Assembly: GCA_963742955.1 (NCBI GenBank)
Contig: CAVUOA010000008.1
Location: forward strand, 620,001 to 684,000
DNA length: 64,000 bases
Reading direction: 5' to 3'
Source of the DNA: CAVUOA01 sp963742955
GTDB taxonomy: Bacteria > Bacteroidota > Ignavibacteria > Tepidaquicellales > OLB5
The position numbers and the translations under genes are program-made. The first letter of the stretch is position 1, and every line of letters starts with the position of its first letter. Shown here piece by piece: positions 45,949-54,878 of the stretch. Below the pieces are notes generated by a model that did no database searches, was not told the DNA's origin, and was given only the letters and a program-made list of their open reading frames with translations.

Positions 45949-47562
45949 TCACTTAACTAAAACCATTTTTTTTGTTTCAGAATAACCCTGCGTTATTAAT
46001 TTATAAAAATAAACCCCGCTGGGATAATTACTTGCATCCCATTCTACTTTGTAAATCCCTGCTTGCTGTTTTTCGTTTACCAACACTGCTATTTCTTTTC
46101 CAAGAACATCATACACCGATAATTTCACGTAATTCGTAATTGGTAATTCGTAATTGATAATTGTTACAGGATTAAACGGGTTGGGGTAGTTTTGTGAAAG
46201 AGAAAATTGAGCGGGAATTTCTCCAGATACATTTTTCACATCCGATACAATACAAAAAGTAGTCATCACACCACCTGAACCATTTACTGTACCACCGGTT
46301 CCGTAAATACCACCTGTACCAACAATTCCACCAGAATCCACAGCTCCGCCTGATGAAGTTGTTCCTCCTGTGGTACTATTGTTGCAAACTGTACCTGCCG
46401 CGTCAAGCTTTACTAAATAAACATTCCCTCCACCATTATCGTATCCGCATACTAAATATCCACCGTCAGATGTCTGTAATATGGAAAATCCCGCTTCAAA
46501 ACCGCTCTTTTCAACCACTCTCGTCCATTGCAAAACACCTGTACTATTTACTTTAACAACATAAACATTCTGGTCGCCAAATGAGTTTGTCCTTCCAGAC
46601 ATAACATATCCGCTGTCGGTAGTCTGAACTAAGTCGGAAGCAATATCAAGATTCGGTCCCCCGATCGTTCTTGTCCAAAGCAAACTGCCACTGCTGTTTA
46701 TTTTAATGATATAAAAATCTTCATTGGCTAATACAAATGATTTTGTATATCCGGCTACAACATAACCCCCGTCAAATGTCCTGACAATCTTAGTCCCTAT
46801 TTCATCATAACCACCCCCTACGGTTTTAGCCCATATGAATGCACCGTTTGAACTAAGCTTTGCTATATAAATATCGTAACCACCTTTGCCAAATGAAGAT
46901 GTATATCCAGCAAACACATAACTGCCGTCGGGATTCTGGACAACAGAATTAAAATTATCAGATCCCGCACCACCTATAGTCCTTGTCCATTGAATATTTC
47001 CGGCATTATCAAGCTTTACAGCATAACCGTCATAGCTTCCCTGACCGAACGAATTTGTACCACCAGCAGCAATATAACAGCCGTCTGAAGTGTTAATTAT
47101 ATCTTGAAATCCTTCATTTGCGCTTCCGCCGATTGTTCTGGTCCATAACAGATTACCAGTAGCATCAACCTTAACAACATAACAATCCTGCGAACCGGCA
47201 CCAAAAGAACTGGATGTTGCGCCTGCAACCACAATACCACCATCCGTTGATTGAGCAATCGAAAAACCATATTCAGAACTGTTACCTCCTATAACTTTCG
47301 TCCATTGAATATCGAAGCTGCCGCTGAGCTTGATAATATAGAAATCGTAATTGATTGCTCCAAAAGATGTAGTCAGTGCTGAAATTGCATAGCCACCATC
47401 GGTAGTCCTGATCACATCATACCCGATACTTCCGCCGCCGCCGATATGCTTTTGGAACTTTGCCTGGCAAAATATACTGGTCAACGTAAAAAAGAAAATA
47501 AGAATAAAAGCAGAAAAAAGAAAAATCCTGTTGGATTGTATTGGTTGTACGATATTATCCAT
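45949..47562 (-). CDS. T9SS cargo: repeat propeller protein (DGGY...SFG...TIGG repeats)
   Basis: 537 residues. A hydrophobic segment at ~12-32 (IFLFSAFILIFFFTLTSIFC) is the signal. Eight repeats of ~48 residues follow, of the form TxDGGYVVAGYTxSFGxG then DxYIIKLxSxG and LLWTRTIGG, a propeller type common in secreted Bacteroidota proteins. A Gly/Thr/Ser-rich linker (SSGGAVDSGGIVGTGGIYG) precedes the sorting domain (LSQNYPNPFNPVTIINYELP, SETKKMVLVK), which has no palindromic insert and serves as the reference for the 43752 gene. It is 10 bp before that gene. Confidence 0.85.
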   Translation of the reverse strand: MDNIVQPIQSNRIFLFSAFILIFFFTLTSIFCQAKFQKHIGGGGSIGYDVIRTTDGGYAISALTTSFGAINYDFYIIKLSGSFDIQWTKVIGGNSSEYGFSIAQSTDGGIVVAGATSSSFGAGSQDCYVVKVDATGNLLWTRTIGGSANEGFQDIINTSDGCYIAAGGTNSFGQGSYDGYAVKLDNAGNIQWTRTIGGAGSDNFNSVVQNPDGSYVFAGYTSSFGKGGYDIYIAKLSSNGAFIWAKTVGGGYDEIGTKIVRTFDGGYVVAGYTKSFVLANEDFYIIKINSSGSLLWTRTIGGPNLDIASDLVQTTDSGYVMSGRTNSFGDQNVYVVKVNSTGVLQWTRVVEKSGFEAGFSILQTSDGGYLVCGYDNGGGNVYLVKLDAAGTVCNNSTTGGTTSSGGAVDSGGIVGTGGIYGTGGTVNGSGGVMTTFCIVSDVKNVSGEIPAQFSLSQNYPNPFNPVTIINYELPITNYVKLSVYDVLGKEIAVLVNEKQQAGIYKVEWDASNYPSGVYFYKLITQGYSETKKMVLVK

Positions 47563-47586
47563 TTAATTTTCCCTCCTTGAATAATG

Positions 47587-49314
47587 TTATTTAACCAAAA
47601 CCATCTTTTTTGTTTCAGAAAAATCTTGAATTATTAATTTATAAAAATATACCCCGCTGGGGTATCTGCTTGCATCCCATTGCACTTTGTACGTTCCGGG
47701 ATTTAATCTTTCATTAACCAGAGTTGTAACTTCTCTGCCGAGGGCATCATATATGCTCAACTGTACGGGCACAATATATTGTGCCCCTCCGGCTGGTATG
47801 TCAAACTTTATCTTAGTACTCGGATTGAACGGGTTTGGGTAATTTTGGGATAAGGAAAATTGATTCGGGATTTCTGATGAAATGGGCTGAATACCGATTG
47901 TGCATTCATCAATCGAAATTGTCTGGTTCGCAGATATATGAGCCAGCCTCTGAATATTGCCGGATGGCCAATTTACAATCATTGAATCAATTATTGTGCT
48001 TAAACCTAATCCAAAGTGGGCCCAAAGCATGTCTTCATTGCCGTCTCCGCTTGATATTTCCCGTATCTGTATTGATGACCCGATTTTAATTTTTACTTTT
48101 GCCCCGATGGCGCACTTATTACTGCTGCATCCCGTGAGTTTGCATATTAAATAATTACCGGTGTTACCTACATTTTTGTATAGCGAGTTATGGGGAGTAA
48201 ATGTAGTAAACAAATCTAATTTCCCGTCATTGTTATAGTCTGCCCACCCTCCGTCACTACTGCTTATAGATGCAACTTGCTCATTTTGAATTCTGGCAAA
48301 AGAAATTCCGTTAACGTTTTTATAAAGAAGGGATACCGAAGGGCTTCTCCCGATTGTCAAATCCTGCCACCCGTTATTATCATAATCACCGCAGGCAACA
48401 CCATAATGTCCGGTTGATGTAAGATTAGGCAGGACACTGCTTAGTGTGAATGTCCCGTTTCTTTCATTGTGATAAAGCCGGTTAATATTATCCTGGATAG
48501 TTACTATTAAATCTAGATATCCGTCATTATCAAAATCAAACCACCTGCACTGAGTATCCCACCCTCCGTCATTTACTACGGGACCAGAAGTAATTTTTGC
48601 AAAAGTACCGTTGTTGTTATGATAGAGCAAATCATTTTGACCCTGGTAGGTTGCAACAAACAAATCCGGCCAGCCGTCATTATCGTAATCACCCCAGCAG
48701 CAGCCTCTTCCGTAAGAAGCATCATTGGCAACAGGACTTGTAATAATTTTAGAAAATGTGCCGTCATGATTGTTATGATATAAAAAATCATTTACATTGC
48801 CTCCTCCGTTATTAACAAACAGGTCAAGCCAGCCATCCCTGTCATAATCGGCCCACCCGCAGCTTCTTGAATTCCCGCCCTCGTTGACAACAACACCGGC
48901 TGTTACCCTCGTAAAAACACCATTACCCTCATTATGAAATAACATGTTATTGCCATAATTCGCTGCACCTGCAAACAAATCAAGCTTACCGTCATTATCA
49001 TAATCGCCCCATGCAATACCAATGCACCTAATTTGTGTGTTTGAAATTGCATTATTTAACACTCTTGTAAAAGTACCGTTACCATCGTTATGATATAGAT
49101 ACAAAGGGAAATAACAATTCGAACAGCTATCGGTATATTGAGAAATAACTATGTCCTGAAATCCATCATTATCATAATCACCCCATGCGCTGTTGACACC
49201 ATAATTATTATCGGTTGCAATGGAACCGACGGTTACTTTTTGAAAAAATGTCTGGGAAAAAATATATGCCGGAAAAGAGTAAAAGACTAATAATATAAAA
49301 ATCTTAAGTTTCAT
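47587..49314 (-). CDS. T9SS cargo: FG-GAP/VCBS repeat protein with ASPIC/UnbV domain
   Basis: 575 residues. Signal peptide 1-20 (IFILLVFYSFPAYIFS). Residues ~35-390 hold about eight FG-GAP/VCBS repeats with calcium-loop motifs (WGDYDNDGFQDIVI, WADYDRDGWLDLFV, WFDFDNDGYLDLIV, CGDYDNNGWQDLTI). ASPIC/UnbV follows (AIGAKVKIKIGSSIQIREIS, SGDGNEDMLWAHFGLG, MIVNWPSGNIQRL). The sorting domain (QNYPNPFNPSTKIKFDIP) has a loop A insert AGGAQYIVPVQ from a perfect 20 bp palindrome at 47767-47786. Its start overlaps the stop of an orphan sorting tail (49312). It is a paralogue of the gene at 58122. Confidence 0.9.
   Translation of the reverse strand: MKLKIFILLVFYSFPAYIFSQTFFQKVTVGSIATDNNYGVNSAWGDYDNDGFQDIVISQYTDSCSNCYFPLYLYHNDGNGTFTRVLNNAISNTQIRCIGIAWGDYDNDGKLDLFAGAANYGNNMLFHNEGNGVFTRVTAGVVVNEGGNSRSCGWADYDRDGWLDLFVNNGGGNVNDFLYHNNHDGTFSKIITSPVANDASYGRGCCWGDYDNDGWPDLFVATYQGQNDLLYHNNNGTFAKITSGPVVNDGGWDTQCRWFDFDNDGYLDLIVTIQDNINRLYHNERNGTFTLSSVLPNLTSTGHYGVACGDYDNNGWQDLTIGRSPSVSLLYKNVNGISFARIQNEQVASISSSDGGWADYNNDGKLDLFTTFTPHNSLYKNVGNTGNYLICKLTGCSSNKCAIGAKVKIKIGSSIQIREISSGDGNEDMLWAHFGLGLSTIIDSMIVNWPSGNIQRLAHISANQTISIDECTIGIQPISSEIPNQFSLSQNYPNPFNPSTKIKFDIPAGGAQYIVPVQLSIYDALGREVTTLVNERLNPGTYKVQWDASRYPSGVYFYKLIIQDFSETKKMVLVK
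47767..47786. repeat. Perfect 20 bp palindrome in a sorting domain (loop A)
   Basis: GGGCACAATATATTGTGCCC, perfectly self-complementary. A related palindrome is at 59773-59786 in the paralogous gene at the same residues. Confidence 0.8.
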
Positions 49315-49345
49315 TTCACTAAAATCATTTTTCTTGTTTCAAAAA
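49312..49345 (-). pseudogene. Orphan sorting-domain tail before the FG-GAP gene
   Basis: The minus strand reads FETRKMILVK and stops at 49312, with the stop overlapping the ATG of the 47587-49314 gene (ATGA). Upstream the frame gives only IFKI and no passenger. It appears to be the last ten codons of a deleted cargo gene that once was the previous gene of the operon. Confidence 0.6.
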
Positions 49346-49711
49346 TTTTAAATATGTGAAAACAGGATATAAGAAATGTATAACCGGGTAGATTATTTGT
49401 GTTGGTCAGGATAACTTCAGCAAAAAATATTTTTGCAAAGTCCATGTAAAGTGCTTAACGTCGTTAATTCCAATATAATACAAAGTATAAATCAAAAAAG
49501 TGCGAAAAAAATACTCTTGTCATCATAGCAAATTCTAACCTGAATAAAAGTACCCGCACGGTGTCTCCCCCTTGCAAGGAAGATATTAAGAGGGGGTCCT
49601 GCATAAGGCATAGTAATATCACGTTGTTAAATCCTATCAAAAATCGTCTTTCATCTTGCTTTATTATAAAAAATTCTTATATTACAGGCTTTTATAAAAT
49701 AAAATACGTCA
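49346..49711. other. Intergenic gap with palindromic repeat
   Basis: No gene is seen. At 49565-49597 the stretch CTCCCCCTTGCAAGG with AAGAGGGGGT forms an imperfect inverted repeat like other C-run/G-run palindromes in the window. Orientation changes here, from minus-strand cargo to plus-strand genes, so promoters for both directions should lie within it; none can be assigned with confidence. Confidence 0.6.
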
Positions 49712-50990
49712 ATGAATCACTTTTATATAAAAGATAACAGGCTTTACGCCGAAAACTTTCTTGTTGAAGAACTGGCAAAGGAGTACGGCACTCCTCTATA
49801 TATATACAGCAAAAACCAGATATTACGAAACTACAGGGAAATCAACCAGCCGCTGGTTAACTCAAAGCTTGATTTCTTAAATTGTTACGCTATAAAAGCA
49901 AACTCAAATCCCGAAATACTTAAAATCCTCTCCGAAGACGGCGCCGGCGCGGAAATTTCCTCCGGGGGCGAGCTTTACCTTGCGCTGAAGTTCGGCTACC
50001 TGAGAAATAAAATTACTTATACCGGAGTCGGTAAAACCGATGAGGAAATCAAAAGCGCGCTGGAAGAAAACGTGTTTAACTTCACGGTTGAGTCGCTTGC
50101 AGGAAATACAGGTGATTTCCGAAATTGCGCACCGCTTAAGCTTAATTGCACGAATATCAATCAGGGTGAATCCCGATATTAACGCAAAGACACATCCCTA
50201 TATTACCACGGGAATGAAAGAAAATAAATTCGGTATCGACAGCAAAGATATATTGAATGTATTTGAAACTGCATCGCGTTTGCCGAATATAGATATTATC
50301 GGTTTGCACTCGCACATCGGTTCACAGATAACTGAAGTTGAACCCTACATAGAAGCAGTTGAATACCTCGGCACACTGCTTCATAAACTCGACGCAATGG
50401 GAATCGATATACGTTATCTTAATGTCGGCGGCGGATTTGGCGTGCAGTATAAAAATGTTATCACTCACCGTTACATACATACTGAAGAAGATGAAATTAC
50501 TGAATACGCATCATTAGGCAATCACATCAGCGCGGTTATTAAGCTGCTTTCGGAATTCAATAAAAAGCTTGTAATCGAGCCGGGGCGTTCGCTGGTTGCC
50601 AATGCGGGAATACTTGCGGGCAAAGTGCTTTACACAAAACAAAGCGAGCTGAAGAAGTTTGTAATCTCCGATACGGGAATGAATGACCTCATGCGTCCCT
50701 GCCTCTACCAGGCTTACCACCAGGTTGTTCCGTTAACATTGAAGGATACCGGATTTGAAACAATTGACTTAGTAGGACCCGTCTGCGAAACAAGTGATTT
50801 CCTTGCCACGTCACGGCAGATGCAGAAGCTTGAGCGCGGCGATATGTTTGCCGTAATGACAACCGGCGCATACGGGTACACACTTTCATCAAACTATAAC
50901 GCAAGGCTCCGTCCCGCAGAGATTTTAGTTGACGGCGATAAAGTCCAGCTTGTGCGCGAACGCGAAAAACTGGAAGAACTGCACTATTAA
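49712..50990 (+). pseudogene. lysA: Diaminopimelate decarboxylase, split by one frameshift
   Basis: Joined from two frames that overlap at 50040-50182. The first part has the alanine-racemase-fold start (EYGTPLYIYSKNQILRNY) and the PLP lysine K62 in CYAIKANSNPEI. The shift is near 50097 (an extra T in GAGTCGCTTGCAGG): the true reading is VESLQEIQVISEIAHRLS. The second part has RVNPDINAKTHPYITTGMKE, GLHSHIGSQITE, LNVGGGFGVQY, EPGRSLVANAG, CETSDFLA and GAYGYTLSSNYNARLRPAE. It makes L-lysine from meso-DAP. The second frame starts at an internal ATG, so only the joined form makes sense. The gene stands alone. Confidence 0.88.
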
Positions 50991-51486
50991 AAAAAGATCT
51001 CACCCCAACCCCTCTCGAAGGAAGGGGGTAATTTATGTCATTGCGAGGAAGGAACAACCGAAGCAATCCCCATGTAAAGATACTCGGCGAGCGTCACTCC
51101 GCGCGTTATTAAACCTTAAGAGCATTTTTCCCTTTTGGAAAACAGACGAATCAGCGAGGCATAAATCAAGCGTTAAAAAATTCGACTGTTTGAGATCATC
51201 ATGAACATAGGGGATTAAGTATTAAAATACAAACCTTCATTCATCACTTTTGAATATAGATGCAAGTGCATAAAAAACCGGATTCCCGCTTTCGCGGGAA
51301 GGATAATGAAAGAAACCATTAAATATCTCAATAATTCAACAATTATTGGGTTTACTTCTCATTAGTATGGGTCTCAATGACAGGTATTTTACCCTTCTTA
51401 CGTGATATTTCTCAATAGATATTTGATATAATATCAATTAAATTTGTCATTCTGAGAGTAATACCTTCCATTCTCAAAATTAGATT
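50991..51486. other. Intergenic region with several palindromic repeats
   Basis: No gene is supported. Three repeats are visible. At 51002-51030 an ACCCCAACCCCTC / GAAGGGGGT imperfect palindrome. At 51037-51070 GTCATTGCGAGGA...GAAGCAATCCC, a widely dispersed bacterial palindrome type. At 51279-51310 TTCCCGCTTTCGCGGGAA, an inverted repeat like the one at 35110. The rest is AT-rich. It looks like a collection site for small repetitive elements between lysA and the S9 peptidase. Confidence 0.65.
51279..51310. repeat. Palindromic repeat
   Basis: TTCCCGCTTTCGCGGGAA core at 51283-51300, related to the elements at 16377 and at 35110 (inside a sorting domain). It is the intergenic form of the same type. 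Confidence 0.65.
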
Positions 51487-53622
51487 ATGTATAAGATAAA
51501 AAGTCTTATTCTATGGTTTTTTATTCTTGTTAATTTCTCTTATTCGCAGGATATATCACTTGAATATATTTTTCAGGATACTGCAATAATAAATGCCAGA
51601 CCCTCGTTAAAATATATTTCTGCTGCAGCGAAGAAAATTTATTACTACGCCGATGACGATTACAACGGCACGCTTGACCTATTTTCATATTCTTACTCAA
51701 CAGGTGAGACCAAGAAATTTTCTTCTTCCGATAAATCTCCTTCGGAGTTCCGCCTTCTATCAGACGGAAGCGCGCTTTCTATAATGGACGGCGATATTTA
51801 CATCTCGAAAAATTTCGTTTCTACAGATAAATTTACAAAAGATGTTCAATTAACCAACACAAGCGGGTATGAATATTCCCCCACGGTTATTGACAGCTTT
51901 GTTGTATTCAGGCGTTCGGGTAATTATTTCATCATAAGAATTGAACCCGATGCTAAAGAGCTTCAGCTCACAAGTGACGAATCAGATACTATCTCTTACC
52001 AGATTCTTGGCATATCAAGTCCGTACAATGACGGCAAATCAATAAGGATATTCTTTGCGCGCTATGATAACGCAAGCGAGAATACATTCCTGTTCCCTAA
52101 TTACATGAATGAATTTGTTACTGTCGATAAAGAAAAGAAAGGAATCTCAAGCGTTAAGTATCTTGAGTATGAAATTTCTGCAAACGGTAAAAAAGGCGTT
52201 CTTAATTACAGGTCAACCGAAGTTAAGTATCCGGAAAGCACAAGGCTCTCAACGCAGTATGCTGCTTATTCACCTGATTTAAAAACTCTTGTGCTCGATG
52301 CCGAAACTCTTGACAGGCATATCCGCAAGCTGTTTAACTATGACCTTGGCACAAAAACAAATACTGAAATATATTCCGAAACTGATACTGCATGGTTTGA
52401 ACGGCATACAAACGCAACAAGATTTATTTCAAATGATGAAGTTTTGTTTGAATCGGAAATTTCGGGCTTCAATAACCTGTATGCTATAAAAACAGACGGC
52501 TCGGGATTCCGTAAAATTGCAGGTGACGGGTTCACAATTCTTGAATCGGTTATAGATAAAAAGAAGAGGAAAATTTATTATACAGCAAATGCCGAGACTC
52601 CCGTCGATTACGATATCTGGGAAACCGATTTCGGCGGAACATATACAAAACGGCTGACATCGCTCACAGGCGATTATGAAGACATGTCAATTTCGCAGGA
52701 TGGCGAATATCTATTCTATGAACATTCATATATCACAGAGCCTAACGAGCTGTATGATATCGAGATTTCTTCTGATAAAGAAACACAAATTACAAATACA
52801 ATTAACCCCAAATTTTCATCAGTCGATTGGGTTGTGCCGGAGCTGATTACTTTTAACAATACAGAAGACGGTCATTTAGTTTACGCATATCTTTACAAGC
52901 CTAAGAAAACCAGCTCCCGCAAGCATTACCCTTTGATTTGTTTTGCGCACGGCTCGGGTTACCTGCAGGAAGTAACAAAGGGATTTTCGCCATACAGCGA
53001 TAACTTTATGGTGAACACGTTTCTTGTTTCCGAAGGATTTATGGTGCTCGATGTCGATTTCCGCGGCAGCGCCGGCTACGGGAAAGATTTCCGCAATAAG
53101 ACATACCACAACTTAGGCTACTGGGAAGTCTCCGATTACATCAGCGGAATAAATTACCTTGAGAAGCAGGGAATGATTGACAGAAACCGTGTAGGAATTT
53201 ACGGCGGAAGCTACGGCGGATTTGTTACTCTGATGGCTGCTTTCCGGCACCCGGAGTATTTTAAAGCTGCGGTTGCCCTGCGCGCTGTATCTAACTGGAA
53301 AAATTATTTTTACAGCAACTGGTGGTATACATTGGCGCGGCTCGGAAGCTATGAAAATGATTTGTCAAAAGACTATTACAGAGTATCTTCGCCTGTTACT
53401 TATGCGGAAAACCTGCAGATACCTCTCTTAATCACTCACGGTATGCTTGATGATAATGTATTTTTCCAGGATGACGTTCAGTTAATACAGAAATTAATCG
53501 ACCTGAAAAAAGATTTCGAAGTAATGATTTACCCCCGCGAATACCACAGCTTCCATATCCAATCAAGCTGGCTTGACCAGTACAAGAGAATAAATAAATT
53601 CTTTGAAAAGAATTTGAAGTAG
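51487..53622 (+). CDS. S9 family (prolyl oligopeptidase/DPP-like) serine peptidase
   Basis: 711 residues with a signal peptide (YKIKSLILWFFILVNFSYSQ). Residues ~30-430 are a TolB/DPP-type propeller (LFSYSYSTGETKKFS, IWETDFGGTYTKRLTSL). The catalytic alpha/beta domain (about 450-711) has YGGSYGGF with nucleophile S575, the acid in HGMLDDNVFFQD and histidine in REYHSFHIQ. VDFRGSAGYGKDF gives the oxyanion region. It should release peptides from substrates in the periplasm or outside the cell. No sorting domain is present. It has its own gap upstream and a double hairpin downstream. Confidence 0.93.
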   Translation: MYKIKSLILWFFILVNFSYSQDISLEYIFQDTAIINARPSLKYISAAAKKIYYYADDDYNGTLDLFSYSYSTGETKKFSSSDKSPSEFRLLSDGSALSIMDGDIYISKNFVSTDKFTKDVQLTNTSGYEYSPTVIDSFVVFRRSGNYFIIRIEPDAKELQLTSDESDTISYQILGISSPYNDGKSIRIFFARYDNASENTFLFPNYMNEFVTVDKEKKGISSVKYLEYEISANGKKGVLNYRSTEVKYPESTRLSTQYAAYSPDLKTLVLDAETLDRHIRKLFNYDLGTKTNTEIYSETDTAWFERHTNATRFISNDEVLFESEISGFNNLYAIKTDGSGFRKIAGDGFTILESVIDKKKRKIYYTANAETPVDYDIWETDFGGTYTKRLTSLTGDYEDMSISQDGEYLFYEHSYITEPNELYDIEISSDKETQITNTINPKFSSVDWVVPELITFNNTEDGHLVYAYLYKPKKTSSRKHYPLICFAHGSGYLQEVTKGFSPYSDNFMVNTFLVSEGFMVLDVDFRGSAGYGKDFRNKTYHNLGYWEVSDYISGINYLEKQGMIDRNRVGIYGGSYGGFVTLMAAFRHPEYFKAAVALRAVSNWKNYFYSNWWYTLARLGSYENDLSKDYYRVSSPVTYAENLQIPLLITHGMLDDNVFFQDDVQLIQKLIDLKKDFEVMIYPREYHSFHIQSSWLDQYKRINKFFEKNLK

Positions 53623-53637
53623 CCAAACCATTTTATA

Positions 53638-53681
53638 CTTGTTGGTGACAACACCAACAAGGGGGGAGTTCTCATCCCCCC
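53638..53681. repeat. Double hairpin between convergent genes
   Basis: A perfect 10 bp stem (CTTGTTGGTG / CACCAACAAG, loop ACAA) at 53638-53661, followed by GGGGGG...CCCCCC at 53661-53681. It may act as a terminator for the peptidase, but a similar CTGTTGG..CAACAG repeat at 56972-56996 suggests a dispersed element. Confidence 0.55.
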
Positions 53682-53720
53682 ATTCTAAGTGATGAGGTCA
53701 AAAAGCTATCCAAAAACTTT

Positions 53721-54713
53721 CTAATCCCCGCCTGAGGTTGTTTTCAATATAGTTCCGCTTATATCCCCGGCAAAACCGGTAAGCTCATTTACGAAATAAA
53801 TAGTGTACAGTATCTGCGTCCAGGGTATGTTTTGTTCATTCCAGTTATATCCGCCATTTGTTGTTTTCAGAATTACTCCGTTGAAGTTTTTATCGTTGCC
53901 AGCCGCAAAACCTGTCTCCGCGTTTATAAAGTAAACCGTTCTCATCCAATAATTCTGCTCCAGATTAATCCGTTCCCACGTTGCGCCCCCGTCGGTCGAT
54001 TTCAATATCACACCATGTACATCGAATTTGTTATTATTGCAGGTAATAAATCCCGTTGATTCATCAACAAAAAAAACCGATTCAGTCGTTAATTCCGGTC
54101 CTTCTGCAATACTTCCCGTAACCCAGCTCTGACCGCCGTCACTTGTTTTATAAACAGAATTTTCTCCAACTTCAAAACCGGTATTTTCAGAAGGGAAAAA
54201 TACGGAAACAAATATTCCGCTTAAGATACCAGCTTCCGTCCATTCTTCACCGCCGTTGACCGTTTTATTCAATATAGACTTAAAGCTCATGTCAATTTTA
54301 TTGGTTAGAAAATATCCCGTCATCTCATTTACAAAACTAATTTTTGAAACTACCTGGATAGGAAACGATTGCTGTTTTTCCCATTTACTGCCCGAGTTTG
54401 TTGATTTTAAATTGTAACTGATTCTTTCTTCCGAATTCTGAATTCCCGCGTAAACAACATTATTAAAACACGTAATGGATGCCACATTGCAATTTTGAGC
54501 ATCATACACATTAACCCAGTTTGTACCTCCATCGGTAGTTCTGAATATACCGTTGAGAAATCCGCCGGCGTACCCTGTCATTTCATTGGAGAAGCTGATT
54601 GTATAAATTGTAGAAAAACCAGATTGTATTCTGGCAGCTTTATACCATTGTGCCTGTGAATTATCAGTAAAGAAAAATGATAACATCACAATAAGGTAAA
54701 TCATTAGTTTCAT
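53721..54713 (-). CDS. YCF48-like propeller protein lacking a sorting domain
   Basis: 330 residues. Signal peptide at 1-21 (MIYLIVMLSFFFTDNSQA). Seven repeats with FSNEMTGYAGGFLNGIFRTT, FVNEMTGYFLTNK, FINAETGFAAGND and Asp-boxes TTDGGTNWVNV, STDGGATWERINL, TTNGGYNWNEQN. It ends abruptly at GTILKTTSGGD. Every other such propeller in the window continues into a T9SS sorting domain, so this may be truncated at the 3' end, next to the double hairpin at 53638-53681. If real, the protein stays in the periplasm. Confidence 0.85.
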   Translation of the reverse strand: MKLMIYLIVMLSFFFTDNSQAQWYKAARIQSGFSTIYTISFSNEMTGYAGGFLNGIFRTTDGGTNWVNVYDAQNCNVASITCFNNVVYAGIQNSEERISYNLKSTNSGSKWEKQQSFPIQVVSKISFVNEMTGYFLTNKIDMSFKSILNKTVNGGEEWTEAGILSGIFVSVFFPSENTGFEVGENSVYKTSDGGQSWVTGSIAEGPELTTESVFFVDESTGFITCNNNKFDVHGVILKSTDGGATWERINLEQNYWMRTVYFINAETGFAAGNDKNFNGVILKTTNGGYNWNEQNIPWTQILYTIYFVNELTGFAGDISGTILKTTSGGD

Positions 54714-54878
54714 ATTCTTTATAATTAGTTTTTGAACTATACCGTTAAAATAAAATCAATTTCACCATTAAGCAATTCATCTTAGTTTCCTTTGTGCCCA
54801 GTGGCTGAAATCAAATTTTTTTCCCTGATTTTTTCAAAAATTTTACTTATTATCTAAGATTATGTATTTTATGAATCG

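Noticed and set aside
46262..46380. Gly/Thr-rich segment as a novel repeat array
   Set aside because: It is a short low-complexity linker before the sorting domain, a common feature of T9SS cargo.
49712..50990. Programmed frameshifting in lysA
   Set aside because: No slippery heptamer or following pseudoknot is visible at about 50097, and lysA is not known for recoding. A single extra base is simpler.
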